The notes: generated by a model from the letters alone, not told the origin. DNA of 64,000 nt from Reichenbachiella carrageenanivorans (GCF_025639805.1 NZ_CP106735.1:2048001-2112000); one strand, 5' to 3'. Counted from the first letter of the stretch, positions 9,420 through 17,953 are shown. Program-made: numbers and translations.

Positions 9420-11690
9420 TTAGTTTTTAATAAATTGATAACTGATCTTCATAAAAAAGGAGCGCCCATAGGCAACTGATGAGCGACCATCGCTGTTGCT
9501 GCTATGGGCTCCTCCTGTACTGATGTTATTGTTGATAGTGGTGAGATCCATTACATTTTTTGCCCCCATTCCTACGGTGAGTACGTCTTTCCAAGTTTTA
9601 GAGAGGCTAAGGTCGAGTAGATGGTAGTCGTTGAGCTGGCGGATTTCGGGATTGGAGTTGCCATTATCATCTTCTATAGACAGATATTGCTTGTTAGCTC
9701 CTACCCATTTGTAAAAGGCCGACAATCTGATGCCTGTGTCAAATAGGTCGTATCCCAATTGGGTAATCCATTCGGGAGAGTATAAAAATTGAGGGATATT
9801 TTGAGCGGAAGCATCTTCACTCAGGTTGTGATATCGACCGATATAAGACAGTCCCGCTTTTAATGTCAGTTTTTTACTTTGATAAGTTACCTGTCCAGCT
9901 GTGCCTAAGGTTTTATATTCCAAAATATTGGTATAGGTCGTCGTTTGATTGGTGCCTTCAGGAGTGAAATAGGAGATGCGGTTGTGTACGTCATTGTAAA
10001 AGCTACTTACTTTAAAACTCCACTTTGTGTCTTTAAATTGATGGGTCAGGTCTCCATTGATATTGTTTGAATATTCTGGTTCGAGTTCGTCGTTGCCCAC
10101 TATGTTGTGATTGGCATCGATAAATTCATGATAGAGCTCCCGTAGAGAAGGGGCACGAAACCCTCGACCATAGCTCAATCGCAGTTGTGAGTGCGGGGAA
10201 AAATTGTACTTGAGATTGATCGAGGCCGAGGGGTTGGCGTTAAAGATGGAATTATAAGTCAGGCGTATGCCAGGGCGTATTTTGAGTTTGTCACCCATGC
10301 TAATTTCGGTAGAGGCGAAAAGTCCCAAATCGGTCATGTGTTTGTCTCCAGAACTTAGCGTAGTACCTTGAGCACTTTCGAAAGTACCGTCTATGCCTAG
10401 TTGGGTGTGCCAGGTCGTATTGCCTAAGTGCCACTGTACCACATCGTCTAGTGTATTTCTGAAAAAAGTGGTTTGAAATGCGATGGTGTCCTGCCCGTCT
10501 GTGGTCGTTATATTCGGTACGCCATCGAGCAAGAAGTATTTGAATCGGTGCGTTTGTCGATTGTAGTCTGTATAGGAAATCACGGTATGCATGGCTCCTT
10601 TGCCTAGGGATAGTTCGGATTGCACCTGATGTATCCAGCGGTCAGTGAGATATTCTTTGTCAAAGGCATAGGGATCACTTTGAGGAGAGATCTGCTCTGG
10701 TGCTCCTTGGTTTTCAATGGTTTCGTTGAGGTAGTCCAGTCGGTAGTAGATAGAAAATCGCTCCGAATCATAGTGGATTTGACCCGATTGGAAAAACTGA
10801 TTTTTAGGATACCATAATCGGTCTCTTCCTGTGCCACCCCATCCGCCGAAGCGGTGTATTCGGGTATCGGCCTGAGCCGACCAATGAGAGTTGAGCCGAT
10901 AGCTGCCTGAGAGGTACCCGTTGTGTATGCCCTGATCGAAGACGCTGAATTCCTTGCCAACAGTTTCTTCTTGAATACCCATGTTTAGGTTCCACTTTTG
11001 ATGACGGTTGGTTTTGGTAATGACGTTGATCACACCAGCAAGTGCATCGGCACCGTAGTTTACTGCCATGGGACCTTCTATGATTTCTATGCGTTCGATG
11101 GTGTTTATATTGATTTGATTTAAGTCTATTTCATTGCTGACTCCGCTGCGACCTACGAGGGGCACTCCATCTAAGAGTACTTTCACATTCTGACCAGAAA
11201 GCCCCTGAAGGCTCACGGAAGAACTGCCTGTGGCATTGTCTCGGCTAAATCGGATGTTGAGTTCGCTGGCCAAAACTTCTGTTAAGGATTGTGCGCCTTG
11301 TGCTTGTATTCTAGCTTCATCGAGTACGTTTACTTGATATACCGATTGTTTGACAGATTGTGCTTGATATTGGCCTGTGACTACTATTTCGTTTAGTGTG
11401 TTTTCTTTGGAGAAGAGTTGCCACTGCTGTTTGCTGCTGTGGTGAATGGTGTCGGTTTTGGTTTTGAAATTGAGATGACTGATGGTGGCGATATAGGGCG
11501 GTGTCTGAGCGATACTGACTGTCCCAGTCTCGTCGGAGATATAGTATGCCGTAGCGGTTTGGTTGAGATCCGTGACCTGGATAGTCGCATGAGAAACGGG
11601 TTCATCATTGCTTATGATTTTTACTTCCTGTGCATGAGCTGCAAGTGCGGTGGATAGACAGATGATGAGTATATATTTGAGTCTTTTCAT
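9420..11690 (-). CDS. TonB-dependent outer-membrane receptor (HmuR-like)
   Basis: 756 residues. Signal peptide MKRLKYILIICLSTALAAHAQ, then a short carboxypeptidase-regulatory-like domain (~22-95), a plug domain (~115-230: TEVLASELNIRFSRDNATGSSSVSLQGLSGQNVKVLLDGVPLVGRSG, then IERIEIIEGPMAVNYGADALAGVINVITK) and a ~520-residue beta barrel containing the conserved LRLSYGRGFRAPSLRELYHEFIDANHNIVGNDELEPE segment of siderophore/heme receptors. The last residues are SYQFIKN. It heads the minus-strand operon with HmuY-like, DoxX and DUF6607-type genes, suggesting heme or iron-chelate import powered by TonB. A 17-bp perfect palindrome of Fur-box form ends 11 bp before its ATG, consistent with repression under iron-replete conditions. 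Confidence 0.9.
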   Translation of the reverse strand: MKRLKYILIICLSTALAAHAQEVKIISNDEPVSHATIQVTDLNQTATAYYISDETGTVSIAQTPPYIATISHLNFKTKTDTIHHSSKQQWQLFSKENTLNEIVVTGQYQAQSVKQSVYQVNVLDEARIQAQGAQSLTEVLASELNIRFSRDNATGSSSVSLQGLSGQNVKVLLDGVPLVGRSGVSNEIDLNQININTIERIEIIEGPMAVNYGADALAGVINVITKTNRHQKWNLNMGIQEETVGKEFSVFDQGIHNGYLSGSYRLNSHWSAQADTRIHRFGGWGGTGRDRLWYPKNQFFQSGQIHYDSERFSIYYRLDYLNETIENQGAPEQISPQSDPYAFDKEYLTDRWIHQVQSELSLGKGAMHTVISYTDYNRQTHRFKYFLLDGVPNITTTDGQDTIAFQTTFFRNTLDDVVQWHLGNTTWHTQLGIDGTFESAQGTTLSSGDKHMTDLGLFASTEISMGDKLKIRPGIRLTYNSIFNANPSASINLKYNFSPHSQLRLSYGRGFRAPSLRELYHEFIDANHNIVGNDELEPEYSNNINGDLTHQFKDTKWSFKVSSFYNDVHNRISYFTPEGTNQTTTYTNILEYKTLGTAGQVTYQSKKLTLKAGLSYIGRYHNLSEDASAQNIPQFLYSPEWITQLGYDLFDTGIRLSAFYKWVGANKQYLSIEDDNGNSNPEIRQLNDYHLLDLSLSKTWKDVLTVGMGAKNVMDLTTINNNISTGGAHSSNSDGRSSVAYGRSFFMKISYQFIKN

Positions 11691-11701
11691 TTTGCTTGTT
11701 A

Positions 11702-11718
11702 TTTAGAATAATTCTAAA
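11702..11718. promoter_or_regulatory. Fur-family-type operator (7-1-7 palindrome)
   Basis: TTTAGAATAATTCTAAA is a perfect 17-bp inverted repeat (8-1-8) whose core TTAGAATNATTCTAA has the 7-1-7 layout of Fur/PerR-family boxes. It lies 11 bp upstream of the TonB receptor start codon, where it would block initiation. Two close variants occur at 17738-17754 and 17790-17806. The regulator identity is inferred from architecture and from the iron-type target gene. Confidence 0.65.
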
Positions 11719-11882
11719 CAATGCAAAATTTGAGAAACTAAGTTGGGCTCACAATCGCTATTGATAAGGAAATTAGAATCACTAGTGTTAGTCAGTAACT
11801 ACTAGATATAGCTATAGTATGAAATGTTTTTTTGCCATCTATTGATAGGAATACAATTTGCATAAATATTATTACTTTTGTG

Positions 11883-11903
11883 ATTGATAGTGATACTTTC
11901 AAT
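11883..11903. promoter_or_regulatory. Palindromic operator candidate abutting the TetR gene
   Basis: Half-sites ATTGATAGT and ACTTTCAAT flank GAT; 8 of 9 positions pair. It ends exactly at the base before the TetR-family ATG. A 16-of-21 identical copy sits in the same position before the ABC gene (12601-12621). The best explanation is autoregulation by the TetR-family product; an RNA hairpin at the ribosome-binding region is the alternative. Confidence 0.6.
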
Positions 11904-12587
11904 ATGTCTTCCATCTCAATTATTCTTGGTGATAAATTTTTCAAAAAAGATCCTCAATCTTCTGATTTAGGTAGGAGGATAGTGAGTGAAGGGCTCGTGA
12001 TGTTAGATAGCCTTGGTTTTGAAGAATTTACATTTAAAAAATTGGCTGAATGCATTGCTTCAACAGAAGCGTCTATTTACCGATATTTTAAGAATAAGCA
12101 CAAATTTCTACTGTATCTGTCTAGCTACTATTGGGCTTGGCTGGAGTATGTCATTGCATTTGAAACGCATCATATTTCTAATCCTTCAGAAAAACTGGAT
12201 CGTATAATTGATATCGTTTGTGGTTCTTATGATTTGCCAAAAGTATTGGATGTTCCGGGTATCAGTCTTTCTAAGCTTCGGCATGTAATTGATAGTGAAT
12301 CAGATAAAACATACCTCAATCGTCAGGTGGATGAGATAAATAAGAAGGGGCTGTTTAGAGGTTATAAGGAACTATGTGGGACAATATCTTCGGTAATTGA
12401 AGAAATCAATCCCAAATACGAATATCCTAAAGCTCTAGTTAGCACGTTTATGGAGGCTGCGCATCAGCAGTCATTTTTTGCGCAGCACCTTCCTTCTCTG
12501 ACAGAGCTGAGTGTTGGGAAAGATTTGAAATTGGAGGTTCAAATAGCTGGCTTTATTAAGCATGCGGTGAAGTCGTCACTTAAATAA
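11904..12587 (+). CDS. TetR/AcrR family transcriptional regulator
   Basis: 227 residues from the ATG at 11904. A longer reading from a TTG at 11832 would add 24 unconserved residues and would put the palindrome inside the coding region, so 11904 is preferred. The N-terminal DNA-binding domain (residues ~15-65) is recognisable: GRRIVSEGLVMLDSLGFEEFTFKKLAECIASTEASIYRYFKNKHKFLLYLSSYYWAWLEY, with the helix-turn-helix centred on LAECIASTEASIYRYFKNK. The C-terminal ligand domain is helical and not assignable. It lies 34 bp before an ABC-HlyD-TolC export operon and probably controls it. Similar palindromes directly before its own ATG and before the ABC gene ATG are the likely binding sites. Confidence 0.85.
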   Translation: MSSISIILGDKFFKKDPQSSDLGRRIVSEGLVMLDSLGFEEFTFKKLAECIASTEASIYRYFKNKHKFLLYLSSYYWAWLEYVIAFETHHISNPSEKLDRIIDIVCGSYDLPKVLDVPGISLSKLRHVIDSESDKTYLNRQVDEINKKGLFRGYKELCGTISSVIEEINPKYEYPKALVSTFMEAAHQQSFFAQHLPSLTELSVGKDLKLEVQIAGFIKHAVKSSLK

Positions 12588-12600
12588 TTTTTTGTCCTAG

Positions 12601-12621
12601 AATGATAGTAATACTATTGAT
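12601..12621. promoter_or_regulatory. Second copy of the TetR-linked palindrome
   Basis: Half-sites AATGATAGT and ACTATTGAT flank AAT; the inner ATAGT/ACTAT arms pair perfectly. It ends at the base before the ABC transporter ATG, the same phase as the copy at 11883-11903 (16 of 21 bases identical). The shared core is TGATAGTNATACTNT. Confidence 0.6.
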
Positions 12622-14340
12622 ATGAATAGAGAAGAAATAATAGATGATGAAAAGTTGTCTCCCGTAAGACGTCTTTTTAGAATGCTGGCATTAGACAGGA
12701 GGGAGATATTTATCATATATGCCTATGCTATATTTAATGGGCTGATCAACTTGTCTTTACCCTTGGGTATCCAAGCCATTATTGCTTTTGTAATCAGTGC
12801 AGAATTTTCGGCTTCTTGGGGGCTGCTTATTTTTATTGTGGTCATTGGAGTGGCCACTTCAGGAGTCATTCAGGTATTGCAACTTAGCCTGACAGAGGTT
12901 TTGCAGCGGCGGATATTTACACGAGCTTCCTTTGAGTTTGCCTATCGAATTCCACGGTTTCGAATGGAGTCTGTGACTAGTTTCTATCCACCTGAGTTGA
13001 TGAATAGGTTTTTTGATACACTCAATGTCCAAAAGGGATTGCCCAAGATCTTAATCGATTTTTCTAGTTCCACACTTCAGATCTTGTTTGGTCTAATTCT
13101 ACTTTCTCTCTATCATCCATTTTTTGTATTCTTTGGTTTTCTATTGGTTAGTTTGATGGTACTTATTTTTTATTTAAGTGGGCCTAAAGGGTTGAAAACT
13201 AGCATTCTAGAATCGAAATATAAGTATCAGGTGGCTCACTGGCTTGAAGAATTGGCTCGAGTGATGGGTACTTTTAAATTGGCAGGAGAAACCTCATTGC
13301 CTACAGAGAAAACCAATGAGTATGTGGCCAGTTATTTGAAATATAGAAAGCAGCATTTCAAAGTATTGATTTTTCAATTCTCGAATATTGTAGCTTTCAA
13401 AACGATCATTACCGGAGGACTTTTGATCTTAGGTAGTATTTTAGTTATCAAACAGGAAATCAACCTTGGACAGTTTGTAGCGTCTGAGATCATCATACTT
13501 CTTGTACTTAGCTCGGCTGAGAAGCTGATCTTGACCATGGAAACGGTATACGATGTTTTGACAGGTTTAGAAAAGTTAGGACAGGTGACGGATATTTCAT
13601 TAGAAAAAGAAGGAGGTATTTCATTATCTGATGTATCTAATGAAAAGGGTGTTTCTCTAGAATTGTCCAATTTGTCTTATCAGTTTGAAGGCAGTCAATC
13701 CTATGCCTTAGACAAAGTAAGTTTGCACGTAAAAGCAGGCGAGAAAATTGGAATTATAGGAAACAATGAGTCAGGAAAAACGACTCTCATATCTATAATT
13801 TCAGGGTTGTATCAGGATTATACTGGATCTATATTGTTTAATGGTATACCGTTCGCAGACATTGATATTATCAGTTTTAGGTCTGTCATCGGAGACAATT
13901 TGAACCTTCAAGATCTGTTTCATGGGACATTGGCTCAAAACATCTCTGTAGGCAAAGATGACGTGTCAGTCGAAGATACTTTGAGGGCAATAGACCAGGT
14001 AGGTCTCAATGGCTTTTTGAAAAATTTACCAAAAGGTTTGGCTACAATGATAAACCCTGAAGGTCAGGGTTTATCCGATAGCGTCAAGCAGAAATTAATT
14101 TTGGCACGTACTCTTGCAGAGAGTCCCAAGATAGTAGTCATGGACAATGCATTGCAAGGCCTCGATTTCGAAGACAGAAAAAGGATTAGTAAAATCCTTA
14201 CAGGGAAAGAACAGAAATGGACGCTTATATCAGTGACTAATGACCCCTTAATCCTTAATAGTTGTGACCGGGTGGTCACGCTAGAATATGGCAAGATAGT
14301 AGACATTTCTTCATCACTAAGTACAAAGAGACCCAAGTAA
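12622..14340 (+). CDS. ABC transporter permease-ATPase fusion with degenerate nucleotide-binding domain
   Basis: 572 residues: a transmembrane domain (residues ~25-320, six hydrophobic stretches starting EIFIIYAYAIFNGLINLSLPLGIQAI) fused to an ATP-binding domain (~340-565), as in type I secretion exporters but without an N-terminal peptidase domain. Walker A is GNNESGKTTL. Other motifs depart from consensus: the LSGGQ signature reads LSDSV, the residue after the Walker B aspartate is Asn (IVVMDNALQGLD) instead of the catalytic Glu, and the switch His is Asn (SVTNDP). ATP hydrolysis may therefore be slow or need a partner. Followed 2 bp later by an HlyD-type gene and then TolC, it should be the inner-membrane part of a tripartite export system. 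Substrate unknown. Confidence 0.85.
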   Translation: MNREEIIDDEKLSPVRRLFRMLALDRREIFIIYAYAIFNGLINLSLPLGIQAIIAFVISAEFSASWGLLIFIVVIGVATSGVIQVLQLSLTEVLQRRIFTRASFEFAYRIPRFRMESVTSFYPPELMNRFFDTLNVQKGLPKILIDFSSSTLQILFGLILLSLYHPFFVFFGFLLVSLMVLIFYLSGPKGLKTSILESKYKYQVAHWLEELARVMGTFKLAGETSLPTEKTNEYVASYLKYRKQHFKVLIFQFSNIVAFKTIITGGLLILGSILVIKQEINLGQFVASEIIILLVLSSAEKLILTMETVYDVLTGLEKLGQVTDISLEKEGGISLSDVSNEKGVSLELSNLSYQFEGSQSYALDKVSLHVKAGEKIGIIGNNESGKTTLISIISGLYQDYTGSILFNGIPFADIDIISFRSVIGDNLNLQDLFHGTLAQNISVGKDDVSVEDTLRAIDQVGLNGFLKNLPKGLATMINPEGQGLSDSVKQKLILARTLAESPKIVVMDNALQGLDFEDRKRISKILTGKEQKWTLISVTNDPLILNSCDRVVTLEYGKIVDISSSLSTKRPK

Positions 14341-14342
14341 CC

Positions 14343-15704
14343 ATGTTGAATATTTCCAATAACCCAATGGATAGAGAGAAGCTTTTAAAAGACTTCTCGT
14401 CTTATCAGGAAGTCATGTCTTCACATGCTACCAAGAAGTTTGTTTTTCTACTTTGTGGGATTTTCGGGCTTATTTTCATTGGCTTGTTCTTGCCATGGAC
14501 ACAGAACATTAGGGCAAGAGGGACATTGATTACGTTGAGTCCAGATGGCCGTGAGCAATCGATCAATTCAGTGATCTCTGGTCGTATTGAAAAGTGGTAT
14601 GTGAGAGAGGGAGAGCTGATCGCAAAAGGAGATACAATCCTTCACCTTTCAGAAATGAAGACAGATTATTTAGATCCTAACTTGGTGGACAAAACTAAAA
14701 ATCAAGCAGATGCAAAGAAAGCTTCTAAGGGAGCGTATCTGAGAAAAGGTCAGGCGCTAGATCAGCAAATAGCTGCTTTAGGTAAGAATAAAGCGTTAAA
14801 ACTTAGACAAGCGCAAAACTACCTTCACCAATCTTCATTAAAACTAAGGTCTGATAGTTTGGAATTTGAGACAAGTCTGGTGAATCTTGATATTGCCCAG
14901 AAGCAATTCGGCCGACAGCAAAAACTTTATGATCAAGGGCTGAAGTCACTTACCGAACTAGAAGGTAAGAGACAAAAGCTTCAAGAAGCTAATAACAAAA
15001 AAATGTCGGCTGAGAATAAATGGTTGGCGAGTCAGAGTCAATACATCAATGCAGAGCTCAACCTAAGTACAGTAGAAAATGACTATCGCGAAAAAATAGC
15101 TAAGGCGCAGTCGGATAAAATGACGGCGCTATCTGGAGAAATGGAAGCAGAAAGTCAATATAATAAGCTTTCTATCCAACACGAAAGCTATACAAAACGA
15201 GCTAGTTTCTATTACATTCTGGCTCCCCAAGATGGTTATATCACGAAAGCAACCAAATCGGGAATTGGAGAAATATTGAAAGAAGGGGAGCAGATTTTCA
15301 CGTTTGTGCCAGAGCGCACAGAACTGGCCGTGGAGTTGCACGTCAGACCGCTCGACCTCCCACTGATAAGAGAAGGCAGGAAAGTGAGACTGCAATTTGA
15401 TGGCTGGCCTGCATTGGTCTTTAATGGCTGGCCAGATGTGTCTTTTGGAACCTTCGGAGGTACTATTGTGGGCTATGACAAAGTGGCCCGCAATGGCATG
15501 TTTAGAGTCCTGGTAGCTCCAGATAAGCAAGATGTTGCATGGCCCTCTTTGTTGAGATTGGGTAGTGGGGCGTACGGTATTGCTTTACTAAATAATGTCC
15601 CCGTATGGTATGAATTGTGGCGAAACCTAAATGGCTTTCCTCCCGATTTTTACACGAAGGAAGAAAAAGAAGCTAAGTTGAAAAAGGAGGTGAAATATGA
15701 ATAA
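14343..15704 (+). CDS. HlyD-type membrane fusion protein
   Basis: 453 residues. One N-terminal membrane anchor (KKFVFLLCGIFGLIFIGLFLPW, ~residues 31-52), then a biotinyl-lipoyl-like half motif (GREQSINSVISGRIEKWYVREGELIAKGDTILHLSEM, ~70-105), a long coiled coil (~115-285, rich in Lys/Gln/Glu/Ala) and the second lipoyl half with beta barrel (YYILAPQDGYITKATKSGIGEILKEGEQIFTFVPE, ~290-325; LPLIREGRKVRLQFDGWPALVF). This is the periplasmic adaptor that joins the ABC protein to TolC. Its last 8 nt overlap the TolC gene start, showing translational coupling. In-frame ATGs exist at 14343 and 14370; the first sits best with the operon spacing. Confidence 0.9.
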   Translation: MLNISNNPMDREKLLKDFSSYQEVMSSHATKKFVFLLCGIFGLIFIGLFLPWTQNIRARGTLITLSPDGREQSINSVISGRIEKWYVREGELIAKGDTILHLSEMKTDYLDPNLVDKTKNQADAKKASKGAYLRKGQALDQQIAALGKNKALKLRQAQNYLHQSSLKLRSDSLEFETSLVNLDIAQKQFGRQQKLYDQGLKSLTELEGKRQKLQEANNKKMSAENKWLASQSQYINAELNLSTVENDYREKIAKAQSDKMTALSGEMEAESQYNKLSIQHESYTKRASFYYILAPQDGYITKATKSGIGEILKEGEQIFTFVPERTELAVELHVRPLDLPLIREGRKVRLQFDGWPALVFNGWPDVSFGTFGGTIVGYDKVARNGMFRVLVAPDKQDVAWPSLLRLGSGAYGIALLNNVPVWYELWRNLNGFPPDFYTKEEKEAKLKKEVKYE

Positions 15705-17091
15705 GCTATTAACCATAATACTTGTCATATGTGCTTTTGAAACGCTGGCGCAGGAGCAATACCTGAATCAGTTAAGCCTAAATGAGTTCTATGAATTAGT
15801 GCGCACACACCATCCCATAGCTAAGCAAGCCGGACTCATTCTGGAAAGAGGAGAAGCTGTAGTGAGTCAGGCACGAGGTGCATTCGATCCAAAGTTGGTA
15901 TCCGAATTTCAAACCAAGCAATTCCAAGGCAAAAACTATTACGATGTGTGGGATAGCTATGTGAAAATACCAACTGCCTTGAATGTAGATCTCAAAGCGG
16001 GCTATGAACGAAACAGAGGACAGTATTTGAATCCTGAACATACCGTTCCCTCGGATGGTCTTTATTATGCAGGAATCAGTGTTCCTATAGGGCAAGGGCT
16101 TATTCATAACAGCAGAAATATTGACTTGAAGAAAAGCATGGCAGAGCAAAAAAACTTAGCCAGCCAGGCCAACGCCGTTTATAATAATCTGTTGCTGGAT
16201 GCGAATTATGTCTATTGGAACTGGTTTGAGGCTTATCAGAAGATGAAAGTGGCAGAGGCTAGTTTAGCACTCATCACCGAACGGTTCAATGGCATACGTG
16301 CTGGTGTTTTTAATGGGGATAAAGCTTCTATCGACTCTGTGGAATCATTGATTCAAGTTCAAAGTTGGAAAAATGAACTTAATAAATCGAAGCTCGATTT
16401 TCAGAATGCGGGTATCCAGATGGAGAATTTTATTTGGGATTCTACTCAAGTACATGAGTCGCACCCAGATACCGTTTGGCAAAAACAGGACATACTAGTG
16501 GTAGATGAGTATATAAACTATGCCATAAGCAACCATCCTGATTTGAAAGCTTTGCAAGCTAATTTGATGACACTAGAACTGGATAAAAAAATGTCGGCTG
16601 AAAATATAAAACCCGTGCTCAACCTGAATTACAATTTCTTGATGGCTAGCGGATCTTCAGACGAAGCTATGTCAGGGCTTTCTAATAATTATAAAGGTGG
16701 GTTTGAGTTTAGTTTTCCTCTACTCGTAAGGAAAGAAAGAGCCAAACTAAAGCAAGCCAAACTGAAGCTAGAAGAGGGTGGTTTGAAATTGACTAACAAG
16801 TCGAGAGTAGTAACGAATAAAGTATTTCAGTCCTACGGCAAACTTATTGTGTTGCTCGAAATGCTTGAGCAGCAAAGGCTGATAGTTCAGAATTATAAGC
16901 GTCTACTAGAAGGTGAGCGAGTGAAATTTAGAAATGGAGAGAGTTCTATTTTTTTGGTAAATAGCAGAGAAAACAAAAAAATAGAAGCTGAAATGAAGTT
17001 GGTCAATTTAGAAGCAGAGTATGGTCGGGCAGTAGGAATGGTGAATTGGTCAAGCGGTTATTTCGTCAACCAACTTCAAAGCGGATCATAA
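15697..17091 (+). CDS. TolC-family outer-membrane efflux protein
   Basis: 464 residues with a signal peptide (MNKLLTIILVICAFETLAQ). The two-fold repeated OEP architecture is visible: LSLNEFYELVRTHHPIAKQAGLILERGEAVVSQARGAFDPKL at the start of the first repeat and VVDEYINYAISNHPDLKALQANLMTLELDKKMSAENIKPVLNLNYNF at the start of the second, each followed by long amphipathic helices (for example RLLEGERVKFRNGESSIFLVNSRENKKIEAEMKLVNLEAEYGRAVG). It forms the outer-membrane channel of the TetR-regulated exporter. It overlaps the preceding HlyD gene by 8 nt and converges on the LuxR-type gene with 4 bp between stops. Confidence 0.92.
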   Translation: MNKLLTIILVICAFETLAQEQYLNQLSLNEFYELVRTHHPIAKQAGLILERGEAVVSQARGAFDPKLVSEFQTKQFQGKNYYDVWDSYVKIPTALNVDLKAGYERNRGQYLNPEHTVPSDGLYYAGISVPIGQGLIHNSRNIDLKKSMAEQKNLASQANAVYNNLLLDANYVYWNWFEAYQKMKVAEASLALITERFNGIRAGVFNGDKASIDSVESLIQVQSWKNELNKSKLDFQNAGIQMENFIWDSTQVHESHPDTVWQKQDILVVDEYINYAISNHPDLKALQANLMTLELDKKMSAENIKPVLNLNYNFLMASGSSDEAMSGLSNNYKGGFEFSFPLLVRKERAKLKQAKLKLEEGGLKLTNKSRVVTNKVFQSYGKLIVLLEMLEQQRLIVQNYKRLLEGERVKFRNGESSIFLVNSRENKKIEAEMKLVNLEAEYGRAVGMVNWSSGYFVNQLQSGS

Positions 17092-17095
17092 AAGA

Positions 17096-17728
17096 CTACA
17101 AATTAACGAGGCCAGACTTGACCGCATATACGATCAACTCTACTGGTGAGGTGAGCCCCAATTTCTTAAGCATATTCTTTCTATGCGAATTGATGGTGTG
17201 TGAGCTGATGTTGAGCTTATCTGCGATCTGATTGGTCGTGAGCCCTTTTACTATCCATTCTAATACTTCGATTTCTCTGGCAGAAAGGAGTTCGTCGTTT
17301 TTGGTTTGCTGCTCGCTTGTTTTGGGCTGCATGAGTACGTCAAGTATATCTCCACAGTAGAATCGTTTGCCTAGCCGGATACTTTCCAGTGCCGATTTTA
17401 TTTCTTGTGCATCGCAGTGTGTGGTGAGTATGCCCCGGATACCCATTTCTTTGAGCTGCTGGATCAGGGTGTGGTCGGAGAGGTCTACGACCAGTAGCAC
17501 GTCTACATGTGGTAGGTGTATCAAGTCTGTAATCTTAGCAAGCGCATGATCATTAGAGCCTGATAGGTCTGCCAGTATTAAAGTACCCGTAGGATCCAAT
17601 GCTGATAGTCCCTCTAATGAGTCCGATGTGCCAACGATCTGAAAATGCGGCGAATCACTAATGATCTGCTTCCAGCCCATCATGGAGACGTAGTTGGGAT
17701 TGACGAGAAATGTACGAGTAGCCGGCAA
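17096..17728 (-). CDS. LuxR/NarL-type response regulator with degenerate receiver
   Basis: 210 residues starting from TTG at 17728; a stop lies just upstream and the next internal ATG would delete the first beta strand, so TTG is the best start. Residues 6-120 are a CheY-like receiver: the phospho-acceptor position is Asp54 (ILADLSG), but the usual acidic pair is replaced (FLVNPNYV) and the conserved C-terminal Lys is missing (GIRGILTTHCD). Residues ~145-210 are a GerE-type helix-turn-helix (LSAREIEVLEWIVKGLTTNQIADKLNISSHTINSHRKNMLKKLGL). It may work without phosphorylation. Two Fur-like palindromes lie upstream, the closer one 9 bp from the TTG. No partner kinase is adjacent. Confidence 0.85.
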   Translation of the reverse strand: MPATRTFLVNPNYVSMMGWKQIISDSPHFQIVGTSDSLEGLSALDPTGTLILADLSGSNDHALAKITDLIHLPHVDVLLVVDLSDHTLIQQLKEMGIRGILTTHCDAQEIKSALESIRLGKRFYCGDILDVLMQPKTSEQQTKNDELLSAREIEVLEWIVKGLTTNQIADKLNISSHTINSHRKNMLKKLGLTSPVELIVYAVKSGLVNL

Positions 17729-17737
17729 TTTTTTCTA

Positions 17738-17754
17738 TTTAGAACAATTCTAAA
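17738..17754. promoter_or_regulatory. Fur-like box upstream of the LuxR-type gene (proximal)
   Basis: TTTAGAACAATTCTAAA differs by one base from the perfect palindrome in front of the TonB receptor. It ends 9 bp before the TTG start of the minus-strand regulator, nearly the same spacing as at the receptor. Confidence 0.6.
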
Positions 17755-17789
17755 CAAAGCTAGAGCTCGAATTTGGTATTTCCAAATTG

Positions 17790-17806
17790 TTTGGAATGAT
17801 TCTAAA
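17790..17806. promoter_or_regulatory. Fur-like box upstream of the LuxR-type gene (distal)
   Basis: TTTGGAATGATTCTAAA differs from a perfect palindrome at one arm position. Just beside it, ATTTGGTATTTCCAAAT (17771-17787) is another 17-bp near-palindrome of related shape. The divergent CheY-like gene begins at 17954, so these sites could affect both promoters. Confidence 0.5.
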
Positions 17807-17953
17807 TAAATCCATGGATGAAAATCGACGTTAACTAGTGGCTTGAGTAGACCGTTCATATAAATTAGCTTCAAATATTATGGGTACATAGGTACGTGGT
17901 GCGGTAATTTGCTATATTTATTTAAGGACTATTTCCAGCTAAAAAGACCAGTT

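Noticed and set aside
11832..11903. 24-residue N-terminal extension of the TetR-family gene from TTG
   Set aside because: Not TetR-like in sequence, begins with a rare start, and overlaps the operator-like palindrome.
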